Shown here: positions 37,648 through 46,319 of the stretch, one piece after another
How the letters are laid out: every line of letters starts with the position of its first letter
Position numbering within the stretch: position 1 is the first letter of the stretch
Assembly (NCBI GenBank): GCA_947457615.1
Contig: CANGWK010000008.1
Coordinates: 18,114-82,113, forward strand
Length of the DNA: 64,000 bases
Direction of reading: 5' to 3'
From: Flavobacteriaceae bacterium
Lineage (GTDB): Bacteria > Bacteroidota > Bacteroidia > Flavobacteriales > Flavobacteriaceae
Translations under genes and position numbers: made by a program
Notes under the pieces: model-generated
What the model was told of the DNA's origin: nothing
What the model saw: only the letters and a program-made list of their open reading frames with translations
Database searches by the model: none

Positions 37648-38841
37648 TTATTTAAAATTATGCTTAATTATATACATTAAATTTTCTAAAGAAAAGCTAG
37701 ATAAACTATTTTCAGAATTATTTTGAAGCTTAAGCCATAATTCTTTATTTTGGTATAAATCAATTATTGAATTTGCAAAATCCAATGGATTGTCTCTAAT
37801 AATTGCATTTTTATGATCTGTTAAATTCATTCCTTCAGCACCAATTGAGGTTGTTATTACAGGTAAGTAAAACTCAAAAGCTTGTCCAATTTTTCCTTTT
37901 ACACCTGCTCCAAATCTAAGTGGGGCAATCATTATTTTGTTAGACACAAAAAAATCTACAATATCGGGAACATATCCTGCAAATATTATGTTTGGATGAT
38001 TGATATCTTTAATTTTTTCGTTTATATTGCCTATAATATTTATTTTAACTTCAGGTAAAGTATTCCAAACTATGGGCATAATTTCTTTGTATAGAAAATA
38101 CAAGGCATCTAAATTAGGTGAGTGGGATGAACCGATAAACAACAAATCTTTCCTGTTCTCAAATGGTAAAGTTAGCGATTTGTCTATTTTAGGATAGTGA
38201 ATGTTAGAAATTGTTAGAAGCTTTTCAGAAGCAATATAGTCTTTCATTATTTCCTTTTCAATATCAGAAATTGCTATTATATAGTCTGCTTTTTTTGCTA
38301 GTTTTGTTTCAATTTCAAAATATTTTTTATATTTCTTTCTGAGAGAAATTCTAGTTGGATCTAACTCAATTGCTCTTTGATATCTTAGGAAATGTATGTC
38401 TACCATATCAAAAATTGATTTAGAACCAGGAAGAATTTTTGAAATGTTATTAAAATTCTCTTTAAAAGTATTTGGACTATAATACCAAATATAATCAACT
38501 TTTGGTATTGATTTAAGAAACTCTAAATAATTTTTGAATTGATTAGTCTCTACATAAACAATAACTCCCAAGCTGCTGTAATATTGGATATAAGAATTAT
38601 CTCTAAAGGCATTTTTAGTACAAATAATACAATTAAACCCTTGATTTTTATAGGCAATAATAATTTCTTTTAATCTATTTGAGCCAGAATCTTTATCATG
38701 AGTTGGAATCCCTCCATTTACAAAAACAATAGTTTTATCTTTCAAACTGTAGTTTTGATAATTAGGGATTGACTGGTCTAATTGTTTTTTTACCAGTTTT
38801 CTTCTTTCAAAACTAAGTTTTATTTTATTAAATATTCCCAT
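37648..38841 (-). CDS. GT4-like glycosyltransferase
   Basis: This 397-aa GT-B glycosyltransferase is a paralog of the C-terminal half of the 680-aa gene that follows it. The shared blocks include HDKDSGSNRLKEI, FLRYQRAIELD, FIGSSHSPNLDALYFLYKEI and RFGAGVKGKIGQAFEFY. The nucleotide-sugar pocket EGMNLTD is present in both. The donor and acceptor are unknown. It is separated from the downstream gene by 104 bp and lies 2 bp after the GT2 gene upstream, so it is part of a polycistron. Confidence 0.85.
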   Translation of the reverse strand: MGIFNKIKLSFERRKLVKKQLDQSIPNYQNYSLKDKTIVFVNGGIPTHDKDSGSNRLKEIIIAYKNQGFNCIICTKNAFRDNSYIQYYSSLGVIVYVETNQFKNYLEFLKSIPKVDYIWYYSPNTFKENFNNISKILPGSKSIFDMVDIHFLRYQRAIELDPTRISLRKKYKKYFEIETKLAKKADYIIAISDIEKEIMKDYIASEKLLTISNIHYPKIDKSLTLPFENRKDLLFIGSSHSPNLDALYFLYKEIMPIVWNTLPEVKINIIGNINEKIKDINHPNIIFAGYVPDIVDFFVSNKIMIAPLRFGAGVKGKIGQAFEFYLPVITTSIGAEGMNLTDHKNAIIRDNPLDFANSIIDLYQNKELWLKLQNNSENSLSSFSLENLMYIIKHNFK

Positions 38842-38843
38842 GA

Positions 38844-39764
38844 TTATTCTATAATTTTTTGCTTTTGCTTTAATGATTTATCAATGGGAGCTCCAGCCAA
38901 GAGTACTTTAAAAATATGCCAATATTTAGGTTTGAAAATGCTTTTCAATAAAAATTGTATTCTTAGTTTGTTCAATACAATTTGATGCCAAAAAAAACCA
39001 TAATGTTTCCTAATTATATACAAAAAAGATAATTTTAATTCGGTTTTTATCGCAATGTTTTGTGGTGTACTAACTCCATGATAATGAATGAATTCAGCCT
39101 GAGGAATTAGGTAAGCAAATTTATTTATTTTTGCTAATCGTATGCATAAATCGGTTTCTTCATAATACAAAAATATATTGGTATCAAAACCGCCAACTTG
39201 GTTAAAATCATCACTTTTTACAACCATAAAACTTCCTGCCACAAACTGACCTCTTTGCGGTTGTGTATATATTTTTTTTCTATTTGGATATTTTTTTTGA
39301 TTGATAGATTCTAAAAATTTTCTTCCAAAAAATTCTTTCAATGGTGATGCAAAATGATCCAATGTAGGCAATATTGAACCATCTTCTTTGTAAGCCAATG
39401 GTCCGCAAATTCCTGCTAAAGGATTACTTTTCATATACTCAATAATAATAGAAATGCAATCGTTTAGTAATAGCGAATCATTGTTTACAAATGCATAATA
39501 TTTGGCATTTGCCTGTTGAATTCCAATCATGTTTCCTCCGCCAAAACCCGTATTAATTTTACTTCGGATAAGTTTAATATTTGAAAATGACAAGGAAGTT
39601 ACAAAGCTTTCCAATTTATTGTAATCTGCAATTTCTGAGCAGTTATCTACCACAACTATTTGAAAATTATAGTTTTTCTCTATTTTATCAATACAAGAAT
39701 TTATACAGTTAATTGTATAATAACTGGAATTGTAATTAATTAATATGATTGCAGTTTCAAACAT
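38844..39764 (-). CDS. GT2 glycosyltransferase, rhamnosyltransferase-like
   Basis: This 306-aa inverting GT-A transferase has IILINYNSSYYTINCINSC (nucleotide-binding start), VVVDNCSE, the DxD-like YYAFVNNDSLLLND, and YYEETDLCIRLAK as the catalytic ED motif. The pattern GGNMIGIQQA is typical of the WbbL/rhamnosyltransferase subgroup. The sugar is not proven. It is linked head to tail with both neighbours (2 bp and 0 bp spacing). Confidence 0.87.
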   Translation of the reverse strand: MFETAIILINYNSSYYTINCINSCIDKIEKNYNFQIVVVDNCSEIADYNKLESFVTSLSFSNIKLIRSKINTGFGGGNMIGIQQANAKYYAFVNNDSLLLNDCISIIIEYMKSNPLAGICGPLAYKEDGSILPTLDHFASPLKEFFGRKFLESINQKKYPNRKKIYTQPQRGQFVAGSFMVVKSDDFNQVGGFDTNIFLYYEETDLCIRLAKINKFAYLIPQAEFIHYHGVSTPQNIAIKTELKLSFLYIIRKHYGFFWHQIVLNKLRIQFLLKSIFKPKYWHIFKVLLAGAPIDKSLKQKQKIIE

Positions 39765-40562
39765 TTATAAATATTGATTTATTCCTTTTTCAATAAAAGT
39801 AAGTTTCTTTTCGGTAGTTTGCTTCTCGATTTCATTATTAATTTCATAGTGAATTTTAGATTGTTCTTTGTGGTAAATATGATAAGCTATACCAGCAAAT
39901 TTTAATCTTTTTCCATTTATACCAATGTTGTGCAATCGTTGAATCATTTCAGAATCATCAATTCCCCATCCTACAAGAGATTCATTAAATCCGTTAATTT
40001 TGATAAAATCTTCTTTCCAAAACGACATATTACAGCCACGTAATTTCCCCGAACGTTCTTTGTGAATTTCAGCAAACTTCATTAAAAATGGTAATCGAAT
40101 GGTGCGACCTCTTTTTTTAATTCCTTTGGAAAAAAAATGGAAAAATATTGTTTTATTTTTAATAATATTTTCTAAAATGGTTTCTTTAATGTTAACTCTT
40201 GAACCAAATAAATACAATCCTTTTTCGGCATTTTTTAAATGATCTTCAATAAAAAAGCGATTCATTATAATATCACCATCAATTTCTATAATGTAGTCAT
40301 ATCTTGCTTTTGCAATTGCTTTATTCATGATTTTCGGCTTCTGATTTTTATTATCTTCATGCCAAATATGAATTAACGGAATAGGAAAAAGTGATTGGTA
40401 TTTTTCAATTAATTGCTTGGTTTCTTCTTTAGAGCCATCGTCAGCAATAAGTACTTCATTAGGAAGAACACTCTGATTTAAAATGCTTAATAAAAGTAAT
40501 TCTAGTGCTTCTGGCCAATTATAGGTTGGTGTGACTAATGAACAATTGGGTAAGTTTTTCAT
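39765..40562 (-). CDS. GT2 glycosyltransferase, galactosyltransferase-like
   Basis: This is a 265-aa GT-A transferase. CSLVTPTYNWPEALELLLLS opens the nucleotide-binding fold, LIADDGSKEETKQL follows, and the metal motif is IEIDGDI. GCNMSFWKEDFIKINGFNE and GWGIDDSEMIQRL are characteristic of the chondroitin polymerase/galactosyltransferase C-terminal type, including its WGxDD motif. It is the first gene of the minus-strand part of the glycan locus and has a 456-bp AT-rich region upstream. Confidence 0.87.
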   Translation of the reverse strand: MKNLPNCSLVTPTYNWPEALELLLLSILNQSVLPNEVLIADDGSKEETKQLIEKYQSLFPIPLIHIWHEDNKNQKPKIMNKAIAKARYDYIIEIDGDIIMNRFFIEDHLKNAEKGLYLFGSRVNIKETILENIIKNKTIFFHFFSKGIKKRGRTIRLPFLMKFAEIHKERSGKLRGCNMSFWKEDFIKINGFNESLVGWGIDDSEMIQRLHNIGINGKRLKFAGIAYHIYHKEQSKIHYEINNEIEKQTTEKKLTFIEKGINQYL

Positions 40563-41018
40563 AATTAATAAAAAAAATATTCAATTTTTCTTAATATAAA
40601 TTAAATTAATATTAGTAGATTTTATTATTTAAAAATTTGATTTTCAATCTACTTTTAATCGAAACCAAAAAGTATTTAATATATAATAGAATAATTTTGA
40701 AATTGGTAACTTAATATTTAGTAATTATTAATAATATTTTTAAGCATCTATTTGAAAATAGTTTAATTTTTGAATTAAATAGATAGAATTTGCCGCAAAT
40801 ATAATAATTTTACACCAATACTATTTTAAATATCAAAATAGGGATAGATTGTCAAATTTAATAATTCATCTGAAGCCTTAAAAGATTATAAAAGTAAATA
40901 GTCTATTTTTTCAATGATTTTACAAACAGCTAGTAAATTCAAAAATTAATATGTGCTTCAATAAAATTGAAATTTATTTTTAAAAATTTCATTTGATGTT
41001 TTTTTAAAATAAAATAAG
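40563..41018. promoter_or_regulatory. Divergent AT-rich spacer inside the glycan locus
   Basis: This 456-bp gap separates two outward-transcribed glycan gene sets. It is extremely AT-rich and has no ORF with coding character, no obvious hairpin with a U-tract and no exact repeat. It presumably carries promoters for both sides, but I could not find a full TTG-N19-TAnnTTTG pair. Confidence 0.4.
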
Positions 41019-42200
41019 ATGAATAAAATAATAAATATTTTTAGTTTACCCTTTTTTACAAATAAAAAATATATTACCACGATTTGGTGTTTAATTGCAA
41101 TTGTGTCCTCATTAAAGCAGTTTTCATCAGGAAATCCTTACAAATACAATAATTATTTGATATACAAGAATGTGTTTTTCCATTCCATTAATAAATTATC
41201 TTTATTTTCTGCATATCCAATAGAGTATTATGATCATAATTATTATGGACCTTTGTTTGGTGTATTAATTGCGCCATTTGCACTTATGCCGGATTGGTTA
41301 GGAATGATTTTATGGTGTCTATTTAGTACAGTTTTTTTAATTTGGGCAATAAATAAGTTACCATTAAAAGAGGATAAAATAAATTTGATACTTTGGATTT
41401 GTGCTCATGAGTTTCTAACATCAATTTTAAGTTTTCAGTTTAATGTTTTGCTCACTGGATTAATACTATTGTCATTTGCTTTTATTTTAGAAAAAAAAGA
41501 ATTTTGGGCGGCATTGTTTATAATTGTTGGAATTTATGTAAAACTATATGGAATTGTAGGGCTTGCTTTTTTCTTTTTTTCTAAAAATAAGTTAAAGTTT
41601 ATTTTATCATTATTGTTTTGGGCAATTATTCTTTTTGTACTTCCAATGCTAATTTCTTCACCTGAGTTTATTATTGCTGCTTATAAAGAATGGTTTGGAA
41701 GATTGATTGTTAAAAACACTGAAAATATTACATTAAATTCTATGCAAGATATTTCTATTATGGGAATTTTTAGAAAGATATTTCATAATCCCAATATTCC
41801 AAATACCCCATTTTTAATTTTTGGAATTCTTTTATTTGGGGCTACTTACATAAAAATTAAATTCTATTTCCAGAAGCATTTTCAATTATTATTACTCTCA
41901 TCAGTATTGATTTTTACTGTTATTTTCAGTTCAAGTTCCGAATCACCAACGTATATTATAGCCTTTTTAGGTGTTGCTGTTTGGTTTGTTATTCAACCAA
42001 GACCATATAGTAAAACAACTTTAATTTTATTTATTTTTGCATTACTTATAACAAGTTTTTCTCCTTCGGATATTATTCCGGAGTTTTTTAGAGAAAATTT
42101 CATTAAGCCTTATGCTCTAAAAGCATTACCTTGCGTATTGATTTGGTTCAAGATTATTTATGAAATTCTTGCTATAAAAAAGAAACCTTTAATTGCATAA
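41019..42200 (+). CDS. GT87-type membrane mannosyltransferase-like protein
   Basis: This 393-aa polytopic protein has about ten helices. It has the early acidic/aromatic loop and the repeated hydrophobic segments of the GT87 (DUF2029) family, whose members transfer mannose or arabinose from polyprenyl-phosphate sugars on the outer face of the inner membrane. The next gene is a polyprenyl-phosphate glycosyltransferase, which would make just such a donor. The motif assignment rests on topology and context and should be treated as probable. Confidence 0.7.
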   Translation: MNKIINIFSLPFFTNKKYITTIWCLIAIVSSLKQFSSGNPYKYNNYLIYKNVFFHSINKLSLFSAYPIEYYDHNYYGPLFGVLIAPFALMPDWLGMILWCLFSTVFLIWAINKLPLKEDKINLILWICAHEFLTSILSFQFNVLLTGLILLSFAFILEKKEFWAALFIIVGIYVKLYGIVGLAFFFFSKNKLKFILSLLFWAIILFVLPMLISSPEFIIAAYKEWFGRLIVKNTENITLNSMQDISIMGIFRKIFHNPNIPNTPFLIFGILLFGATYIKIKFYFQKHFQLLLLSSVLIFTVIFSSSSESPTYIIAFLGVAVWFVIQPRPYSKTTLILFIFALLITSFSPSDIIPEFFRENFIKPYALKALPCVLIWFKIIYEILAIKKKPLIA

Positions 42201-42201
42201 A

Positions 42202-43134
42202 ATGAAAAAAAAAGTAACAATTATAATACCTGCTTATAATGAGGCCGATAATATAAACCCCGTTTTTGATAAACTTGAAGAGGTTTTCCAAACTTTAAAC
42301 TACGATTGGGATGTTATATTTGTTGATGATGGAAGCACTGATGAAACTCTTGAAGTATTGATTAAATTATCCCAAAAATCCAATTTAAAATATATTTCTC
42401 TTTCAAGAAATTTCGGTAAAGACGAAGCAATAAAAGCAGGTATAGACCATGTTAATGCCGATCTTGTGATTACTATGGATGCCGATTTGCAACATCCCCC
42501 AAGTTTAATTCCAGAAATGATAAAGAAATGGGAGGAAGGTTACAAGGTAATTTATGCCTACCGAAGAGGTAAAAACCCACATGTTTCTTATTTTAGTAAA
42601 CTGTTTTCTAGTTTATTTTGGATGTTGTTAAGCAAACTCTCCGGACTTAAATTAGAAGAGGGAATTTCTGATTTTAGAGTAATCGATAAAAAAGTAGTAA
42701 TGGTTTTAAAATCATTAGATGAATATGGATTATTCTTAAGAGGAATGGTGAAATGGGTTGGTTTTAAACAGTTAGGAATAGAATATGTTCCAGATGAACG
42801 ATTTTCTGGCGAAACAACCTATTCTAAAAAAGCATTATTTAAACTTGCTATATACGGAATTACCTCTTTTAGTACCAAACCATTGTATGCAGCCATATAT
42901 TTAGGTTTTATTTTTTCAACGTTATCATTACTTTATATTCCGTATATAATTATTTCCTTAAGTTATGATTTAGAAGTCCCAGGATGGTCATCAACTATAA
43001 TGACAATTGTTTTTTTTGGTGGTTTACAATTGATAATGCTAGGAGTAATTGGAGTTTATATTGGAAAAATGTTTATGCAAACTAAAAATCGACCAAACTA
43101 CATCATACAATTTAATAATATAGAAAGCGAATGA
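42202..43134 (+). CDS. Polyprenyl-phosphate glycosyltransferase (GT2, DPM1/GtrB-like)
   Basis: This enzyme moves a sugar from a nucleotide to undecaprenyl phosphate. From the ATG at 42202 it is 310 aa; a TTG start at 42193 is possible but would overlap the previous gene. TIIIPAYNEADNINPV, IFVDDGSTDETLEV and MDADLQHPPSL are the GT2 signatures. LPS-type FRVIDKKV and RGMVKWVGF follow. Two C-terminal transmembrane helices (from about residue 225) anchor it. The neighbouring GT87-like protein is the natural user of its product. Confidence 0.9.
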   Translation: MKKKVTIIIPAYNEADNINPVFDKLEEVFQTLNYDWDVIFVDDGSTDETLEVLIKLSQKSNLKYISLSRNFGKDEAIKAGIDHVNADLVITMDADLQHPPSLIPEMIKKWEEGYKVIYAYRRGKNPHVSYFSKLFSSLFWMLLSKLSGLKLEEGISDFRVIDKKVVMVLKSLDEYGLFLRGMVKWVGFKQLGIEYVPDERFSGETTYSKKALFKLAIYGITSFSTKPLYAAIYLGFIFSTLSLLYIPYIIISLSYDLEVPGWSSTIMTIVFFGGLQLIMLGVIGVYIGKMFMQTKNRPNYIIQFNNIESE

Positions 43135-43916
43135 TATTATTAAGTTTTGATATAGAAGAATTTGATATGCCTTTTGAATATGATAGAAAAATTGATTTCA
43201 AAGATCAAATGATTATTTCAATAGAAGGAACAATTGCCATTCTTGATGTTTTAAAAAAACATGATATAAAAGCGACATTTTTTTCTACAGTAATTTTTGC
43301 TTTAAATGCTCCAAAAGTTATGGAAAGAATTTTAGCTGAAGGACATGAAATTGCCTCCCACAGCTACTATCATAGTGATTTTAAAGTGGAACATTTGTTA
43401 GAATCACGATTGAAACTAGAAGAGATAACGGGCCAAAAAGTGTTAGGTTATAGAATGCCAAGAATGCAACCTGTTAACGAAAAAGAAATATATAACGCAG
43501 GATATACCTATAATTCTTCCTTAAATCCAACCTTCATTCCTGGTAGGTATAATAATTTCAATAAACCACGAACTTACTTCATGCAAGACGGAGTATTACA
43601 AATTCCTGCATCGGTTACTCCAATCGTAAGATTTCCTTTATTTTGGCTATCTTTTCATAATCTTCCATTATTTTTGTACAAATGGATGTCTAAGATAACG
43701 TTAACAAAAGATAAGTACATCAATATTTATTTTCATCCATGGGAATTTACCGACTTAAATGATAAAGAACGTTTTAATTTTCCTAGTTATGTTTCTAAAA
43801 ATTCTGGAATAAAAATGATACAAAGAATAGATAATTTTATACATTCAATGAAATCTAAAAATTATATTTTTGGAACTTTTTCAGAATTTCTACTTACTAT
43901 TAATCCTAAGGATTAA
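43131..43916 (+). CDS. Polysaccharide deacetylase (CE4/NodB)
   Basis: This 261-aa NodB-fold enzyme removes an acetyl group from an N-acetylated sugar. LLSFDIEEFDMPFEYD gives the catalytic aspartate pair at residues 6-9 region. ASHSYYHSDF supplies the two metal histidines, GYRMPRMQP the conserved RxP motif, and the late histidine is in INIYFHPWEF. There is no signal peptide, so it acts in the cytoplasm, probably on a lipid-linked glycan intermediate. Its start overlaps the upstream stop as ATGA, a sign of translational coupling. Confidence 0.88.
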   Translation: MILLSFDIEEFDMPFEYDRKIDFKDQMIISIEGTIAILDVLKKHDIKATFFSTVIFALNAPKVMERILAEGHEIASHSYYHSDFKVEHLLESRLKLEEITGQKVLGYRMPRMQPVNEKEIYNAGYTYNSSLNPTFIPGRYNNFNKPRTYFMQDGVLQIPASVTPIVRFPLFWLSFHNLPLFLYKWMSKITLTKDKYINIYFHPWEFTDLNDKERFNFPSYVSKNSGIKMIQRIDNFIHSMKSKNYIFGTFSEFLLTINPKD

Positions 43917-43933
43917 TTTCATACAATTATAAA

Positions 43934-44668
43934 ATGAAATTAAACAAAACATTACAAAATATCCTTGATAATTTTGATAACTCTGGAAAGCTATTTATAG
44001 CTGGAAATAGAAATGTTATAAAATTATTTGAATATGAAGGAGCTATAATAAATGTTAAAGCTTTTAAAGTTCCGAATTGGATTAATAAAATTATTTATAA
44101 TTATTTTAGAAATTCAAAAGCTAGACGTTCCTTTAACTATGCGACGATTCTATTAGAAAGAGGAATTGGAACCCCAAAACCAATTGCATATTACGAACAA
44201 AAATCTTTTTTTGGGTTAGGAAAAAGCTATTACATAAGCCAACATTTAGAATTTGATTTAATGTTTAGAGATTTAGTGGAAGAGAATAATTATCCAAACA
44301 GAGATATTATTTTAAAACAATTTATGTCTTTTTGTTATAAATTACATGAAAACGGAATTGAATTTTTGGATCACTCCCCAGGAAATACTTTAATAAAAAA
44401 AGAAAATGAAAAAGAGTATTCTTTTTATTTGGTTGATTTAAATAGAATGATATTTCATAAGAAAATGACGTTTGAACAAAGAATGAAAAATCTTTCCCGT
44501 TTAACTCCTTACAAGGATATGATTCAAATTATGAGTAAAGAATATGCTGCATTATCTAATGAAGAAGAGAATTTAGTATTTGGTACTTTGTGGAAATTTA
44601 CATCAGAATTTCAATATAAATTCTACAGAAAAAAAAGAATAAAGAATAAATTAAAATTTTGGAAATAA
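43934..44668 (+). CDS. WaaP/KdkA-like lipopolysaccharide kinase
   Basis: This 244-aa protein-kinase-fold enzyme is related to kinases that phosphorylate Kdo or heptose in the LPS inner core. Lysine 42 (INVKAFK) is the likely ATP lysine. LDHSPGNTL gives the catalytic Asp146 and the metal Asn151. VDLNRM (Asp168) replaces the DFG motif as in WaaP. It is 17 bp downstream of the deacetylase and is the last gene of the plus-strand run. The precise phosphate acceptor cannot be told. Confidence 0.85.
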   Translation: MKLNKTLQNILDNFDNSGKLFIAGNRNVIKLFEYEGAIINVKAFKVPNWINKIIYNYFRNSKARRSFNYATILLERGIGTPKPIAYYEQKSFFGLGKSYYISQHLEFDLMFRDLVEENNYPNRDIILKQFMSFCYKLHENGIEFLDHSPGNTLIKKENEKEYSFYLVDLNRMIFHKKMTFEQRMKNLSRLTPYKDMIQIMSKEYAALSNEEENLVFGTLWKFTSEFQYKFYRKKRIKNKLKFWK

Positions 44669-44669
44669 A

Positions 44670-45440
44670 CTAGTTTCCTTTAGAAATTCTTCTTAATTCA
44701 GCATGTCTTGCATGAATGCTTAAAGCATTAAGATAACAAATTACAATCCCTTTTTTACCATCAAGAATTCCTAATCTTAATAAGTAACTATATAAAAACT
44801 TATAAATAGACTTTAAGTAATAAAGAATTATATTAGGTTTAGATCCTTTTAGAAATAATTCTTTTGCTTTTAGTTTACCGTAATAAACCATCTTTTGTTT
44901 ATAAGATTCATAATCTGTATAAGAATTGTGAATTAACTTGTGTTTTAATTTTCCTATAGTTCCATCTATAATTAGTTTTTCGTGAACCAATTTAGTGCTA
45001 ATGTATTCGGCTTTTTCTTTTTGAAACAATCTAATATTTTTATCAGTTTGCCATCCGCTAAAACGTAGATGTTTTCCTTGAAACATGAATTTTCTGTAGA
45101 AATAAAAAGCAGAATTTGTTGTTTCACTGTTAACAGTAGCTATAATTTCACTTTTTAGTTTGTATGAAATTCTTTCATCAGCATCAATAAAAAGTATCCA
45201 ATTATGATTGGCATGATCAAGTGCTATATTTCGTTGAGAAGTGTAATTTTCAAATTTATTTTGAACTAACTTTACTTTTGGATATTTCTTAATTATGGCA
45301 ACAGTTTCATCATTGCTGAATGAATCCACAACAATTAATTCATCAACAAAATCTAAATTAAGAATAACTTCTTCAATATTCCTTTCTTCATTATAAGTAA
45401 TTATTAAACCTGTTATTTTATTTTTTAGAGATTGATTCAT
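44670..45440 (-). CDS. GT2 glycosyltransferase, WaaE/LpsC-like
   Basis: This 256-aa GT-A enzyme of the LOS core glucosyltransferase type has LIITYNEERNIEEVI, LIVVDSFSNDETVAI, TSQRNIALDHANHNW and the metal motif ILFIDADERI. FLKGSKPNIILYYLKSIYKFL near the C-terminus is a membrane-contacting helix typical of this subgroup. It converges with the kinase gene (1 bp apart). Its closest relative in the window is the divergent gene at 45561. Confidence 0.88.
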   Translation of the reverse strand: MNQSLKNKITGLIITYNEERNIEEVILNLDFVDELIVVDSFSNDETVAIIKKYPKVKLVQNKFENYTSQRNIALDHANHNWILFIDADERISYKLKSEIIATVNSETTNSAFYFYRKFMFQGKHLRFSGWQTDKNIRLFQKEKAEYISTKLVHEKLIIDGTIGKLKHKLIHNSYTDYESYKQKMVYYGKLKAKELFLKGSKPNIILYYLKSIYKFLYSYLLRLGILDGKKGIVICYLNALSIHARHAELRRISKGN

Positions 45441-45560
45441 TAATTTTATTAATAATATTGTAATGCAAAAATATAAATAAAGATAGCCAATTTGTTTATA
45501 TTTTTTATTTTTTTTATTAATATTTCATTTAAGATTATATTTGTAACAAATTAAATTGAA

Positions 45561-46319
45561 ATGAATATAAGTGGCTTAGTTATTACATTTAATGAAGAGA
45601 ATAATATTGGCGAATGTATAGATGCACTTTTTCAAGTTTGTGATGAAGTAATTGTTGTAGATTCAAATAGTACGGATAATACTGTAAAAATAGCTAATGA
45701 AAAAGGTGCTAAAATAATAGTACAATCCTTTCTAGGTGATGGTCCACAAAGAATTCATGGTATTCCATATTGCAAAAATGAATGGATTTTAAATTTGGAT
45801 GCAGATGAGTTTTTGGATTCAGATTCTATTAAATTCATTGAAAAAGGTTCTTTCTTTAATGCTTCTTATGATGCTTATAGTTTTCGTGTTAAGAATTTTT
45901 TGCAAGAAAAAGTAATCGATTTTGCTGGATGGTATCCAGATTATAAGATTCGTTTTTTTAACAAAAAAACAGCTACACCTTCTGATGACAAAGTCCATCA
46001 AAAAATAATTGCTATTAATATTAAGAAGTTAAATACTCATATTTTACATTACGGAAGTCATTCCTTTTTTCAAATTATTGCAAAAAAGAACCAATATGCA
46101 CAATGGAATGCCGAACAATTATATGATGCGGGAAAAACAGTAAGTTGCTTTAAGCCAGCAATAAACGGATTAGTTTCTTTTATTCGTTGTTATTTTTTTA
46201 AGAAAGGTATAATTAATGGAATTGATGGATTAACAATTTCATTAACTCAGGGGTATTTTTCGTATATAAAATATGCTAATTTATATCAAATTCAAAAAGA
46301 GAGAAAGATTCTAAAGTAA
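45561..46319 (+). CDS. GT2 glycosyltransferase, WaaE/LpsC-like paralog
   Basis: This 252-aa transferase resembles the divergent neighbour throughout: LVITFNEENNIGECI, VIVVDSNSTDNTVKI, PQRIHGIPYCKNEW and ILNLDADEFLD. FAGWYPDYKIRFFNKK corresponds to the acceptor-binding segment of its paralog. A -7-like TATATTTG lies at 45536-45543 but no well-placed TTG. The gene end overlaps the end of the convergent GT4 gene by 9 bp. It most likely adds one core sugar; which one is unknown. Confidence 0.87.
   Translation: MNISGLVITFNEENNIGECIDALFQVCDEVIVVDSNSTDNTVKIANEKGAKIIVQSFLGDGPQRIHGIPYCKNEWILNLDADEFLDSDSIKFIEKGSFFNASYDAYSFRVKNFLQEKVIDFAGWYPDYKIRFFNKKTATPSDDKVHQKIIAINIKKLNTHILHYGSHSFFQIIAKKNQYAQWNAEQLYDAGKTVSCFKPAINGLVSFIRCYFFKKGIINGIDGLTISLTQGYFSYIKYANLYQIQKERKILK

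Noticed and set aside
42193..42204. TTG start for the polyprenyl-phosphate glycosyltransferase
   Set aside because: The ATG three codons later (42202) is a stronger start and lies just beyond the stop of the preceding gene.
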